64,000 bases of DNA from Pseudomonadota bacterium (GTDB taxonomy: Bacteria; Pseudomonadota; Alphaproteobacteria; Rhodospirillales; Magnetospirillaceae): positions 1 to 64,000 of the forward strand of contig JAJZVW010000003.1 of NCBI GenBank assembly GCA_021847015.1, read 5' to 3'. Shown here one piece after another: positions 56,039 to 64,000 of the stretch. Below the pieces are notes generated by a model. It saw nothing but the letters and a program-made list of their open reading frames with translations, did not search any database and was not told the origin of the DNA. Within the stretch, counting starts at the first letter, position 1. Every line of letters begins with the position of its first letter. The translations under genes and the position numbers were made by a program.

Positions 56039-56704
56039 TCAGCGAGCCAAATGGCTGGCGTCGGGAGCCGTCAAACCCAATTGGGAAGCCGCAACCACGG
56101 CACGGGTGCGGTTGTTGACGTTCAGCGCCTTCAGGATGGCGGTGACGTGCAGCTTGACCGTGCCTTCCGCCAATTGCAGAACGCGCGCGATTTCCTTGTT
56201 GGACTTACCCTGGCCCAACAGCGTAAGGACCTCGCGTTGACGAGGCGTGAGAAACGACACGGCGTTCTCGTTCGCCAAGGGGCCGCCACTGTCGGTCTGC
56301 CCGCCCTGATCAAGCAGTGCCGGCGGCAGGTAGACGCCCCCGGACAGCACCAGCTTCAGCGCCGAAAGCATCACCCGGCTGGACGAGGTTTTCGGGATGA
56401 AGCCGGCCGCGCCGAGATTGACGGCTTGCAGCACATGCCGACGGTCGTCGGATGCCGAAAGGATGATGATCGGCACATGCTCCGGCAGGAGATCCCTGAG
56501 CCGCTGAAGGCCTTCGTTCCAGACCATCCCCGGCATGGAGAGATCGAGAAGGACGATGTCGATGTCCCGTTCGCGCTCGACCATTTCGATGGCCTGCTGA
56601 AAGTCACTGGCTTCGACGGTAGTCAGCGGGCCGCCCAATTGGTCGAGGACGTGCCGCAGGCCGTCACGGAAAAGCTCATGGTCATCGGCGATAAGGATTT
56701 TCAT
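56039..56704 (-). CDS. NarL/LuxR-family response regulator (orphan)
   Basis: This 221-residue regulator has an intact receiver: acidic pocket LIADDHELFRD, phosphoacceptor IVLLDLSMPGM, and lysine in GFIPKTSS. The C-terminal LuxR helix-turn-helix reads LTPRQREVLTLLGQGKSNKEIARVLQLAEGTVKLHV. No sensor kinase is adjacent. It converges on the ECF sigma gene across 222 bp without a gene. The ATG at 56704 (MKILIADD) is chosen. Confidence 0.93.
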   Translation of the reverse strand: MKILIADDHELFRDGLRHVLDQLGGPLTTVEASDFQQAIEMVERERDIDIVLLDLSMPGMVWNEGLQRLRDLLPEHVPIIILSASDDRRHVLQAVNLGAAGFIPKTSSSRVMLSALKLVLSGGVYLPPALLDQGGQTDSGGPLANENAVSFLTPRQREVLTLLGQGKSNKEIARVLQLAEGTVKLHVTAILKALNVNNRTRAVVAASQLGLTAPDASHLAR

Positions 56705-57148
56705 TGTTCCCCACCATTTTCCTTCGGACAGCCTGCCCGGTTTCACATTACCCGGCCATAACGCTGTTTGGACACGTATCGGACCCTTTTACTGGCCACC
56801 CCCGGCCGTAGCACCGAAGGCACCGATTTATGATCCCAAAAGTGTCTCCGCGTCGTTATGAAAAAGGTTTGTGCATTTTTCGCAAGAACCGAGTCGCAGC
56901 GTCCTTTCGCACTTGCAAAAATATGTGATGGGACTGGGAATGCAATATGAAACTCGGCTGAAACTGATCGCGCATACTATGGACATAGAGACACAATACA
57001 TACAACTTCGACTTCCAGGATGGGAGGAAATAGTCCTTTTTACAAGGGCATTCTGAGCCACCTTGCGGCATCGCACAAACGGGCCTTCGCCCTCGGCCCG
57101 ATACACCCTCGACCGACGATCGGCTTGTGGTCCGAACCCGACAAAAGG
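56705..57148. other. AT-rich intergenic stretch
   Basis: From ~56820 to ~57060 the sequence is markedly more AT-rich than the rest of the window. Short frames exist on both strands (e.g. rightward 56871-57056, leftward 56856-57071), but neither has a ribosome site or family resemblance. It may hold promoters, a small RNA, or foreign DNA. No gene is called. Confidence 0.5.
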
Positions 57149-57169
57149 TTCAGGGGCCTGAATTTTTTT
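57149..57169 (+). terminator. Terminator-like hairpin with T-run
   Basis: TTCAG-GGGC-CTGAA is followed by seven T residues. It faces rightward at the end of the AT-rich stretch, with no annotated gene upstream. This hints at a short transcript (possible small RNA) from that stretch. It ends directly at the left repeat of the next element. Confidence 0.55.
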
Positions 57170-57366
57170 GGCTCTGTTCGCGGATCGTATTGGCGCTATA
57201 AAATGGCGTAATTTCAACGTGATATCGTCATGGCCGGACGTGTTCCGGCCATCCATGCCGTGCTGCTCCTCCACCGCCTGTCAGGTGGAACGGCGTGGAT
57301 GCCCGCGACGAGCACGGGCATGACGGGTAAGGTGTGGCCCGATCAATACGATCCGCGAACAGAGCC
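57170..57366. mobile_element. MITE-like element with perfect 23 bp terminal inverted repeats
   Basis: The left arm 57170-57192 starts GGCTCTGTTCGCGGATCG. The right arm 57344-57366 is its exact inverted copy. Total length is 197 bp with no coding capacity. T-runs flank both ends (TTTTTTT before, TTTTTTTT after). The terminal GGCTCTGTTCG looks like an insertion-sequence end, so a non-autonomous derivative is likely. A family 2 palindrome (57226-57325) forms its core. Confidence 0.75.
57226..57325. repeat. Dispersed palindrome, family 2 copy F (inside the MITE-like element)
   Basis: This 100 bp imperfect inverted repeat begins CGTCATG and ends CATGACG. It contains TGGCCGGACGTG and TCCGGCCATCCA. 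A second copy lies at 61060-61168 in the other orientation. Confidence 0.7.
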
Positions 57367-57623
57367 TTTTTTTTCGGGGAATCGGCCCACAAAATCATTG
57401 AATTGTGGAAACGAATCCAATGTTCGCACCGGGCGCAGACGTTGGATTTGGTGCCAGAGGGCGTGATGCCTTCGTTTTTTCACAGGCGGCGGGGCCGCTC
57501 CGGCGAAACCGCGGCCGTGTCTTCCTTGGGGCACCCCAAAATCGTCCTTCCCCCATGGCACCTGTTGCCCTTAGACACCACGCCTCGGCCGACTGCGGGG
57601 TCGGCGGAAATGGAGGAACGAAG

Positions 57624-57842
57624 ATGAGCCGTCGCCGCGAGGTCGCCATCGGGCAACGCTATCAGCCCACCCAATCCAACGCCGTCTGGGAAATCCTGGA
57701 ACTGGTCCGCGACGCTGCGGGAATCCAGCACGCCCGCCTGATCCGAATCGGTGACCCCACCGCCATCAAGATGATTTCGGCGTCGGCACTCAAGGACGTC
57801 CGGCTTTACCGCCTGCTGACCGACGGCGAGAGCGCGGCCTGA
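57624..57842 (+). CDS. Small conserved-looking hypothetical protein
   Basis: This is a 72-residue soluble protein, MSRRREVAIGQRYQPTQ and onward. A beta-rich middle (AVWEILELVRDAAGIQHARLIR) and DPTAIKMISASALKDVRLYRLL look like a compact globular fold. GGAGG precedes the ATG by seven bases. No family is recognised. It resembles small DUF proteins that start with 'vGq.Y....' and handle nothing yet known. The region between the MITE and this gene (57367-57623) shows no other gene. Confidence 0.72.
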   Translation: MSRRREVAIGQRYQPTQSNAVWEILELVRDAAGIQHARLIRIGDPTAIKMISASALKDVRLYRLLTDGESAA

Positions 57843-57965
57843 CGGGCCGGTGCGCGCCCGGATAGCGCTATCGGGCAAAGGTGGATGACGCCCCGGGCGC
57901 CTTGGTGGTGCCACAAACCGGCATTAAGCCGCAAGGAAAGTCCACCTAAGCCCAAGGAGATAACC

Positions 57966-58679
57966 GTGGCCCGCCGCCGAAGCCGCCGTGGCCAGCAGAG
58001 CTGGCTACTTTCGTTCAAGCTTTTGAAGTTGGCCCTGTTCCTCGCGACCATCGGCGCGGCCGCCTTCTATGCCTATGAAGTCGGCCAAAAGCTCGCCCTG
58101 GACGAGGTTGGGGGGTTGCGGCGGCAAATCGACGACCTCACGGCGGCGGAAACCGGCCGCAAGGAGGCGATCACCAGGCTTTCGGCCCAGCTTGATGAAA
58201 CCAAGAAACGCGCCGACGATTACCAGGCCAAGTACCAGCAACTGGCGCCGTCCAGCGACGTCGAGGACATTCTCACGCTGGTTCGCGGCAAACTCGCCTC
58301 CGGCCTCGACGCCAAGCGGTTGGCCTTCGTCATTCAGCAGGCCGAGCCGCCCCGCCATTGCGGCGATGCCGCCACCAAGCGGTTCATGGTCAAGACGGCC
58401 AAATTCAGCGGCTCGTCCACTTGGGTACGTTTCGCCGACCTGATCACCATCACCGCCAACGGCATCGGCGCCAACGCCGGCAACGAACAGTGGTACGACC
58501 CGGACATGCCGGTCGCGGTCACGTTCACCGCCATCGGCGGCAAGGAAAGCCGGATCGAGGGCAAACTTCCGCTACAGCACAGCATGGTGGTCAAGAACGG
58601 CGAATACCGCTTCACCATCGCCCCCGGCGCGCGCGGTTTCGTCGAAGTCACCGGCGATCGCTGCGACTACAAGGGATGA
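57966..58679 (+). CDS. Membrane-anchored coiled-coil hypothetical protein
   Basis: This 237-residue protein starts with GTG (AAGGAG upstream). A basic N-terminus and membrane helix (LLKLALFLATIGAAAFYAYEVG) are followed by a coiled coil (~45-95, LRRQIDDLTAAETGRKEAIT). A periplasmic beta domain ends at a CDYKG C-terminus. Cysteines in RHCGDA and DRCDY could form a disulfide. No family was recognised. Confidence 0.8.
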   Translation: MARRRSRRGQQSWLLSFKLLKLALFLATIGAAAFYAYEVGQKLALDEVGGLRRQIDDLTAAETGRKEAITRLSAQLDETKKRADDYQAKYQQLAPSSDVEDILTLVRGKLASGLDAKRLAFVIQQAEPPRHCGDAATKRFMVKTAKFSGSSTWVRFADLITITANGIGANAGNEQWYDPDMPVAVTFTAIGGKESRIEGKLPLQHSMVVKNGEYRFTIAPGARGFVEVTGDRCDYKG

Positions 58680-58728
58680 GGCCGGGGCCCGCCGGCGGCC
58701 GCTTTCGCCGAGGACACGGGCGGGCGTT

Positions 58729-59442
58729 TCACCGCCGTCCGGCGTGCAGCCGCCGGAGGTCGGAGAGTCCCACCCCATCCAGGTCGGGAAACACCGCAAG
58801 CGCGCTGGCGGCATCGTCCGCCTCGGTATAGGCGCTGAGGGTGACCACCACCGGCACACCGGCGGCACTCGCGGCGCGGACGCCGTTGGAGGAATCCTCG
58901 ACCGCGAGGCAGGCTTCGGCCGGGAGCCCCATCCTGTCGAGGACGTACCGATAGACCTGGGGATCGGGCTTCTTGAGCGGCGCGTCCTCGGCACAGGCCA
59001 GAACCTCGAACCAATCGTGGGCCTCGCCCCCGGTGGCGCCGTCGATCAGCGCGAGCACGTTGGCCCGCGAGGTGGTGGTCGCCACGGCCAGCCGCAGGCC
59101 GGCCTCCCGCGCTTCGGCGATCAGCCGGGACACGCCCGGACGCAACGGCACGGCGCCGGCCGCGACCCGCTCGGTATAGATGGCGGTCTTGCGCTTGTGG
59201 AGCGCGGCGATGCTCTCATCCAGCCCCGGCTCCAAACGGGCCGGGTCGAAGCGCTGGACATAGGCCCGAATCCGCTCCTTGCCGCCGGAAACGGCCAGCA
59301 AGTCCTTGTAAAGCGCAAGGTCCCACGACCATGGCAGATCGTGTTCGGCGAAGGCCTGGTTGAAGGCCAGACGGTGGGCGTCCTCGGTCTCGGCGAGAGT
59401 ACCGTCGACGTCGAAGATCATGGCGGAGAGTTCTTGTGTCAT
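58729..59442 (-). CDS. HAD-superfamily hydrolase, CbbY-like
   Basis: This 237-residue HAD phosphatase has motif I AMIFDVDGTLAETED, motif II LAVATTTSR, the lysine in APLKKPDPQVY and motif IV AVEDSSNGVRAA. It belongs to the CbbY/phosphoglycolate-phosphatase-like group, which in CbbY removes xylulose-1,5-bisphosphate. The substrate here is uncertain because no Calvin-cycle genes are near. The start at 59442 (MTQELSAMIFD) is chosen. Confidence 0.9.
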   Translation of the reverse strand: MTQELSAMIFDVDGTLAETEDAHRLAFNQAFAEHDLPWSWDLALYKDLLAVSGGKERIRAYVQRFDPARLEPGLDESIAALHKRKTAIYTERVAAGAVPLRPGVSRLIAEAREAGLRLAVATTTSRANVLALIDGATGGEAHDWFEVLACAEDAPLKKPDPQVYRYVLDRMGLPAEACLAVEDSSNGVRAASAAGVPVVVTLSAYTEADDAASALAVFPDLDGVGLSDLRRLHAGRR

Positions 59443-59543
59443 GCGGGAGACAGTAATCCGCTCCGGCCGCAATCGCCACGCCCCGGCGGGTGGCCCGGCA
59501 ACCGCCCCGGCCATCCGCCCGATGGTGCTGGTTGCCTTGCGCG

Positions 59544-59930
59544 TCAGGCCAAGGGCACCGCCATCCGTGCGGACCGAAACGTCGGAGCATGCCAGTGCCA
59601 ATCCAGCCCCTTGGCTCTCGCCAGCGGCTCGTAGGCGGCAACGATGGGCTCGATCACCACCCCCAGGGGAACGGTCTCGATCTTCGGGTCACGGCCGCCC
59701 GCATCGATGCGCGCCACATCGAGCAAGCCGTCCATCATGTCCTTCATGCCGGTGAGCGCCAGTTCCATGCGGCCCAAAGCCTGGCGTGCCCGGTCGTCGC
59801 GAGGCGACGCGGCCAAGACGCTGAGAAACAGGAACACCGATTGCAGCGGCTGAGGTATTGCGGAGGAGGTAGGGAAATTGAATGCCGGAAAGGCCGCCAT
59901 GAGGGCCGAACGGCCCGCTGTCACCGCCAT
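59544..59930 (-). pseudogene. Truncated histidine kinase fragment
   Basis: A 128-residue frame contains only a dimerisation region similar to NahK-type hybrid kinases (PQPLQSVFLFLSVLAASPRDD, LDVARIDAGG, and EPIVAAYEPLARAKGL). The usual SHDLRQPLQ H-box reads SSAIPQPLQ, so the histidine is lost. The ATPase domain is absent, and the frame ends soon after KGLDWHWHAP. It starts within the last codons of the upstream gene. It is a decayed remnant rather than a working gene. Confidence 0.7.
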
Positions 59931-60277
59931 GACGGCTTCAGCACCGATGTGATGCCGTTCCGTTCCTTGATATCCGCGACATCCTCCAGCATCCGTTTGA
60001 GATCGTGAACCGCTTTGGCCTCGGCGTCCGTCAGATCGGCGTCCGGGCGAAAATATTTCAGCAGCACGACCAGCGCGTCCCCAATTCGCCCAAGCTGGCG
60101 GCCGTAACTCCCGACCTCGGACAGAATCTCCTGCTCGACGCCAGGCTTCGACGATGTGCCAAGACTGACCGTCGGGGGGTCGGGCGGGTATGGCTGCGGA
60201 TTGAAGCACAAGGGCCAGGGATTGACGGTGATGTTCTGGACCACCGGCCCCGACAGCGGCAATCTGACCTCCGCCAT
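59921..60277 (-). CDS. Hypothetical protein with proline-rich N-terminal half
   Basis: This 118-residue protein has a strand-and-loop N-terminal part (NPWPLCFNPQPYPPDPP) and a helical C-terminal part (VEQEILSEVGSYGRQLGRIGD, LTDAEAKAVHDLKRMLEDVAD). GGGAGGACAAGTC precedes the ATG, giving good ribosome-site support. No family recognised; it could be a small accessory protein linked to the lost kinase downstream. Confidence 0.65.
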   Translation of the reverse strand: MAEVRLPLSGPVVQNITVNPWPLCFNPQPYPPDPPTVSLGTSSKPGVEQEILSEVGSYGRQLGRIGDALVVLLKYFRPDADLTDAEAKAVHDLKRMLEDVADIKERNGITSVLKPSWR

Positions 60278-60444
60278 GACTTGTCCTCCCTCGCCCACGC
60301 GCGCAAACGTGAAACTGGTTACATCCAGCCGTCCGAACAGCCGGAATGTCCGCCGGTTCGCACGTGCGACCGCTCAAGGGTAAAGCCGCGATCTGGTCCA
60401 TGGGCTTTGACCACCAGATCAATTCCGACTATTTCGCTTATCTA

Positions 60445-60460
60445 TTTGCGCTAGCGCAAA
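60445..60460. promoter_or_regulatory. Perfect 16 bp palindrome, operator candidate
   Basis: TTTGCGCTAGCGCAAA is fully palindromic and lies 60 bp upstream of the secreted-protein gene start (60521). It is AT/GC-symmetric like sites of dimeric repressors. No regulator can be assigned. Confidence 0.5.
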
Positions 60461-60520
60461 GACAGCAGCGCGGCGGCACCCCATTGTGGAGGGACAACTC
60501 ATCCGGAAAGGAGCCCCCCA

Positions 60521-60931
60521 ATGACGAGTAAAACGGTAGGCTTTCGCCCCCATCATTCCCAGGTCTGCGAATCGACGGCCAGGATCCGCATCCCCCTCGC
60601 CATCCGCACGATGAAGCGAGCTATATCCGCAGCGGCTGTCGCCCTGCTTCTGGCCGCCCCGGCCCTGGCACAAAGCGTCATCCCCGGCGCCACTGGTCCC
60701 GGCAATCTCGGCGACGAGCGACAGGGGACCATTTCGGGCGCCCATCCAGCCACCATCGCGTACAACTTTCCCCTACTGAATGAAGGAAATGGCAGTTCCT
60801 CGCCACAAGTGCGCAACCAACCCAATCCGATCCAGATCCTGGGTGTCCCGCAGCAGAAGCTCACGGTCCTGCCGAACGGGCATATACCGGGTCTGCCACC
60901 GGGCTATCCTACCGAGGACATCGTGCGCTGA
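60521..60931 (+). CDS. Small secreted hypothetical protein
   Basis: A 136-residue frame starts at the ATG with AAGGAG seven bases upstream. Thirty residues in is a signal peptide (MKRAISAAAVALLLAAPALA, cleavage after ALAQ or ALA), so translation from the inner ATG at 60611 (106 aa) is possible but has no ribosome site. The mature part is Gly/Pro/Asn-rich (VIPGATGPGNLGDERQG; HIPGLPPGYPTEDIV) and probably little folded. No family known. Confidence 0.65.
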   Translation: MTSKTVGFRPHHSQVCESTARIRIPLAIRTMKRAISAAAVALLLAAPALAQSVIPGATGPGNLGDERQGTISGAHPATIAYNFPLLNEGNGSSSPQVRNQPNPIQILGVPQQKLTVLPNGHIPGLPPGYPTEDIVR

Positions 60932-61059
60932 CGCCAGCAACGTCGCCGGCGAACAGCACCGGCAGGCGCGGCCGCACGGGGACCGCGGGTGGCCAAGACT
61001 GCCATTGCCGTTGCAGCTAGCGGGTTGACCATTCACAGAGTAGGGAATTTCGCTTTTCG

Positions 61060-61168
61060 GTCATGCTCCGGCTTGGCCCGAGCATCCACGTGGCTGCCGC
61101 AAGCGCCAATGTTTCCAATAGGATAGCTGCGGACCCACGTGGATGGCCGGATCACGTCCGGCCATGAC
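61060..61168. repeat. Dispersed palindrome, family 2 copy G
   Basis: This imperfect inverted repeat of 109 bp begins GTCATGCTCCGG and ends with TCCGGCCATGAC. It shares the CATGGCCGGACGTG / TCCGGCCATCCA block with copy F, in opposite orientation. It lies in the 600 bp gap between the secreted-protein gene and tRNA-Ala. Confidence 0.7.
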
Positions 61169-61257
61169 GGCCAAGGGAAACCGTAAATCTTCTGTTGTGT
61201 CAATGCACAGTGGGTTGTGGATGGTGTGATCGGGGTCGATGTGAAACCCCGATCGGC

Positions 61258-61462
61258 ATAGGGGGCGGTCAGTATGCCTGACCGTCCCCTCCCACACCAC
61301 CCGGCATGCGGGTCCGCACCGGGCGGTTCGAGGAGTGGAGGTTTCCCTACGTCCGCTTTGGTCTGTCGCGGTCACCCTTCCGCAGTTGCGCTTCACTTCG
61401 CTCGCTGTGACCAGCTTACGGCGGGACTCGCACCCGCAAGAATGCGCCCATGCTGGGCGCAC
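61258..61462 (-). mobile_element. Shrunken, ORF-less group II intron remnant
   Basis: Read leftward, the piece opens GTGCGCCCAGCATGGGCGC, the group II intron 5' consensus, followed by GCGGGTGCGAGTCCCGC as in domain I. Near its end lies a domain-V-like hairpin (CCCGG-TGCG-loop-CGCA-TG-CCGGG, 61296-61324) followed by a domain-VI-like hairpin (CGGTCAG...CTGACCG) and a CTAT end. Only 205 nt remain; the maturase gene and most of domains I-IV are gone. It begins six bases after the tRNA-Ala terminator hairpin, the insertion preference of class C introns. Confidence 0.6.
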
Positions 61463-61468
61463 AACGCG

Positions 61469-61496
61469 ACAGGCCGGCGATTGCTCGCCGGCCTGT
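61469..61496 (-). terminator. Strong hairpin downstream of tRNA-Ala
   Basis: A perfect 12 bp stem (ACAGGCCGGCGA / TCGCCGGCCTGT) with a four-base loop lies 37 bp past the tRNA 3' end on the same strand. A T-run is not evident, probably because the group II intron entered at this point. Confidence 0.6.
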
Positions 61497-61533
61497 GGAA
61501 TTTCTACAGTCCGATCAAGGACTTGCGGAAATT

Positions 61534-61609
<76 letters not shown>

Positions 61610-61725
61610 GAAAATCGTCGCGCCAGCCTTGGGTCGCCGTCGGTGGAGGCGGAACATAGGGATTCCGCCGGGGTGATGCAAGCGGAAAATTTCTCGCCGA
61701 CACCCCCGGAAGACGAGGCTTTCGC

Positions 61726-62112
61726 CTAGACCTCGTCCTCGATTTCTTCGTCGAGATGGTCCATGACCTCGGCCATGTCGTCGTCGTCGCCACCCAGGTC
61801 GGACGCGTCCTCGATCAGGCCGCTTTCGTCGTCCTCGCTGCTTTCCGCCTCGCCCTCGCCCGCATCTTCCTCGTCTTCCAGCGCGGTCAGATCGTCGGCA
61901 TCAAGCTCAAGCGTGTCCTCTTCGGCGACCGGAGCCAACACCTTGGGCTCCACGACAGCGGCGGCGGCGCTGCTGCGGCGGACTTTGAACGGAACGTCCG
62001 GTTCCACCGCAACCCCGCATTTCGGGCAGGTAATCGGCGTGCGAGCCATATCGTAGAAGCGGCAACCACAGCTTGTGCAGGTTCGCTTCTGGCCCCATTC
62101 TGGCTTAGCCAC
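61726..62112 (-). CDS. TIGR02300 family (FYDLN acid domain) zinc-ribbon protein
   Basis: This 128-residue protein starts with GTG (GGAGG upstream). It opens AKPEWGQKRTCTSCGCRFYD with a four-cysteine zinc ribbon (CTSCG, CPKCG). A long acidic tail (DEEDAGEGEAESSEDDE) follows. The family is restricted to alphaproteobacteria, lies next to aroA, and has no proven role. Confidence 0.93.
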   Translation of the reverse strand: MAKPEWGQKRTCTSCGCRFYDMARTPITCPKCGVAVEPDVPFKVRRSSAAAAVVEPKVLAPVAEEDTLELDADDLTALEDEEDAGEGEAESSEDDESGLIEDASDLGGDDDDMAEVMDHLDEEIEDEV

Positions 62113-62327
62113 CTTCGCGTCCTCCTCGCATTCGGCACCCAATCCTTTGATGGACACCGGTTGGGGGGCGATTTGCCATGTTCGCCAGCGTGTGTCAAAA
62201 CGAAAAAACCATGCCCTCGCCGGCAGGGATGCCCGTCCACGCCGGTCTATGCCGGACGGGGCGGCTGTGGTAGATGACGGCCGTTGATTTCGAGCGGCGC
62301 CCCAAGCGCCGCCACGCGGGAGAGAAC

Positions 62328-63662
62328 ATGCAGAAACCAATGGTTTCCAGCCGTGCCGGCGCGCTTGCCGGCACCGCGCGGGTGCCGGGCGACAAGTCCG
62401 TCTCGCACCGGGCGCTGATGCTGGGCGCGCTGGCGGTCGGCGAGAGCGTGATCGAAGGCCTGCTGGAAGGCGAGGACGTCCTGTGCACCGCCGAGGCCAT
62501 GCGCGCCCTGGGCGCCGAGGTCGAGAGGCTGGGCGACGGCCGCTGGCGCCTGCATGGGCGTGGCGTCGGCGGGCTGACCGAACCCGAAGGCGTGCTGGAC
62601 ATGGGCAATTCCGGCACCGGCGTCCGGCTGCTGATGGGCTTGGTCGCGACCCATCCGTTCACCACCTTTTTCACCGGAGACGCCTCGCTGCGGTCGCGGC
62701 CGATGAAGCGGGTGGTCGAGCCGCTGTCCCGCATCGGCGCCGGCTTCGTCACCCGCACCGGCGGACGCCTGCCGGCCGCGGTGATCGGCACGCCCATGCC
62801 GCGCCCCATCACCTATGAACTGCCGGTGGCGTCGGCGCAGGTGAAGTCCGCCATTCTGCTGGCCGGGCTGAACACCCCCGGCGAAACCACGGTGATCGAA
62901 CGCGAAGCCACCCGCGACCATACCGAACTGATGCTGAGGAATCTGGGCGCCGCCATCACCGTCGAACACCTGCCCGAAGGCGGGCGGGCGATCCGTCTGG
63001 TCGGGCAGCCGGAACTGACCGGACGGCCGGTCATCGTGCCGGCCGACCCCTCCTCCGCCGCTTTTCCGGCCGTCGCCGCCCTGGCCGTGCCGGGGTCCGA
63101 CGTGCGTCTGACCGGTGTCGGAGTCAATCCGTTGCGCACCGGCCTTTACCAGACGCTGGCGGAAATGAGCGCCGACATCCGTTTCGAAAACGGCCGCACC
63201 GAAGCCGGCGAGCCGGTGGCGGATCTGGTCGTGCGTTTCTCGGCCCTCAAGGGTGTGGACGTGCCGGCCGAGCGGGCGCCGTCCATGATCGACGAATACC
63301 CGATCCTGGCGGTCGCCGCCGCCTTCGCGGAAGGCAAGACGCGCATGTTCGGCCTGGCCGAATTGCGGGTCAAGGAAAGCGACCGCCTGGCCGCCATGGC
63401 CCGCGGACTGGCCGCCTGCGGCGTGAACGTCGAGGAGGATGCGGACACCCTGGTGGTCCATGGCACCGGCAAGCCCCCCAAAGGGGGAGCCACCATCGCC
63501 GTCAACCTCGACCACCGCATCGCCATGGCCTTCCTGGTCCTGGGCATGGCGTCGGAGGAACCGGTCGCCATCGACGACGCGCGCGCCATCGACACCAGCT
63601 TCCCCGCCTTCCCCGCCATGATGAACGCCTTAGGGGCGCGAATCGCGGCAAGGGAGGGGTGA
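62328..63662 (+). CDS. aroA: 5-enolpyruvylshikimate-3-phosphate synthase
   Basis: This 444-residue EPSP synthase has [15 protein letters not shown], the [14 protein letters not shown] loop, [10 protein letters not shown] and the second signature [15 protein letters not shown]. It makes EPSP in the shikimate pathway. The residues LMLGAL near the N-terminus and the GNSGTG loop with Ala/Gly variants resemble the class II type often less sensitive to glyphosate, which is an inference. The ATG at 62328 ([13 protein letters not shown]) is preferred. cmk follows after 6 bp. Confidence 0.95.
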   Translation: MQKPMVSSRAGALAGTARVPGDKSVSHRALMLGALAVGESVIEGLLEGEDVLCTAEAMRALGAEVERLGDGRWRLHGRGVGGLTEPEGVLDMGNSGTGVRLLMGLVATHPFTTFFTGDASLRSRPMKRVVEPLSRIGAGFVTRTGGRLPAAVIGTPMPRPITYELPVASAQVKSAILLAGLNTPGETTVIEREATRDHTELMLRNLGAAITVEHLPEGGRAIRLVGQPELTGRPVIVPADPSSAAFPAVAALAVPGSDVRLTGVGVNPLRTGLYQTLAEMSADIRFENGRTEAGEPVADLVVRFSALKGVDVPAERAPSMIDEYPILAVAAAFAEGKTRMFGLAELRVKESDRLAAMARGLAACGVNVEEDADTLVVHGTGKPPKGGATIAVNLDHRIAMAFLVLGMASEEPVAIDDARAIDTSFPAFPAMMNALGARIAAREG

Positions 63663-63668
63663 CGGCCA

Positions 63669-64000
63669 TGATCATCGCCATCGACGGTCCCGCCGCCGCG
63701 GGAAAGGGCACCCTGGCCCGCCGGCTGGCCGCCGAACTGGCGTTCGACTATCTGGACACCGGCCAGATCTATCGCGCGGTCGGCATGAGGGTGGCGCGGA
63801 CGGGCGCCGATCCGGCCGATCCGGCGCTGGCCGCCGACGCGGCCCGCGCGCTGGTGCCCGCCGATCTCCATGCCGGGGATTTGCGCGGCGACGATGCCGC
63901 CCAGGCGGCATCGAAAGTGGCCGCCATCCCCGAGGTGCGGGCGGCGCTGTTGGATTTCCAGCGCGCCTTCGCCGCGCGGCCGCCGGGAGGGAGCGGCGCG
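63669..64000 (+). CDS. cmk: Cytidylate kinase, 5' part (runs off the window)
   Basis: The first 110 residues are present: [20 protein letters not shown] with the P-loop, and [14 protein letters not shown], the CMP-binding region. Cmk phosphorylates CMP/dCMP. The order aroA-cmk (then normally rpsA) is standard in alphaproteobacteria. The remaining half lies beyond 64000. Confidence 0.94.

Noticed and set aside
56856-57071. Short ORFs on both strands in the AT-rich stretch
   Set aside because: No ribosome site, no family resemblance, and they overlap each other on opposite strands.

Overview
The window is about 64 kb of GC-rich, gene-dense bacterial DNA. Gene content and gene order point to an alphaproteobacterium of the Rhodospirillales, and the closest impression is a Magnetospirillum-like organism. 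The evidence is AddAB rather than RecBCD, a FliF-FliG-FliH-FliN-FlbD-FlhA-FlhF-FlhG block, a DivL-like pseudo-kinase, the order tRNA-Ala / TIGR02300 / aroA / cmk, and EgtB/EgtD. Genus-level placement is inference. No complete prophage, CRISPR array or rRNA operon was found.

Layout. 1-3.2 kb: dodecin, two small unknown proteins, then a bactofilin/M23 peptidase pair. 3.3-10 kb: a MoxR / DUF58 / BatA-DUF4159 / membrane-protein operon read leftward. 10-12.5 kb: DUF1285, a Nudix hydrolase and a CCA-adding type tRNA nucleotidyltransferase. 12.5-18.4 kb: a yejABEF peptide ABC importer. 18.5-19.9 kb: a HisN-like phosphatase and a membrane-anchored cytochrome c. 20-23.4 kb: an accessory patch with a candidate PD-(D/E)XK nuclease toxin and NTF2-fold immunity pair, the wreck of an MNT/HEPN toxin-antitoxin locus cut by a small inverted-repeat element, pheA, and an internally deleted aldo/keto reductase. 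23.4-32.2 kb: tsaE-amgK-murU (cell-wall sugar recycling) and addB-addA (recombinational repair).

32.3-49 kb is a flagellar region: fliK behind a textbook sigma-54 promoter, a small basal-body-like protein, fliFGH-fliN-flbD-flhA-flhF-flhG, a second FliK-like gene, a J-domain/SH3 membrane protein, a YqaA-type protein, flagellin and a FlaG-like gene. Two near-identical palindromes lie upstream of fliK and fliF and probably bind FlbD. 49-54.8 kb: a DivL-like histidine kinase homologue with alanine in place of the phosphoacceptor histidine, egtB-egtD (ergothioneine) and a glycosyltransferase. 55-60.9 kb: an ECF sigma factor, an orphan NarL-type regulator, an AT-rich gene-poor stretch holding a MITE-like element, several small unknown genes and a truncated kinase. 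61-64 kb: a shrunken group II intron behind the tRNA-Ala(GGC) terminator hairpin, then TIGR02300, aroA and the start of cmk.

Two dispersed imperfect-palindrome families punctuate the gaps. One has ends like TGTCATCCCGA/TCGGGATGACA (five copies). The other has ends like GTCATG/CATGAC with CCGGCCATCCA inside (two copies). All functional assignments come from reading translations and motifs. No database search was run.
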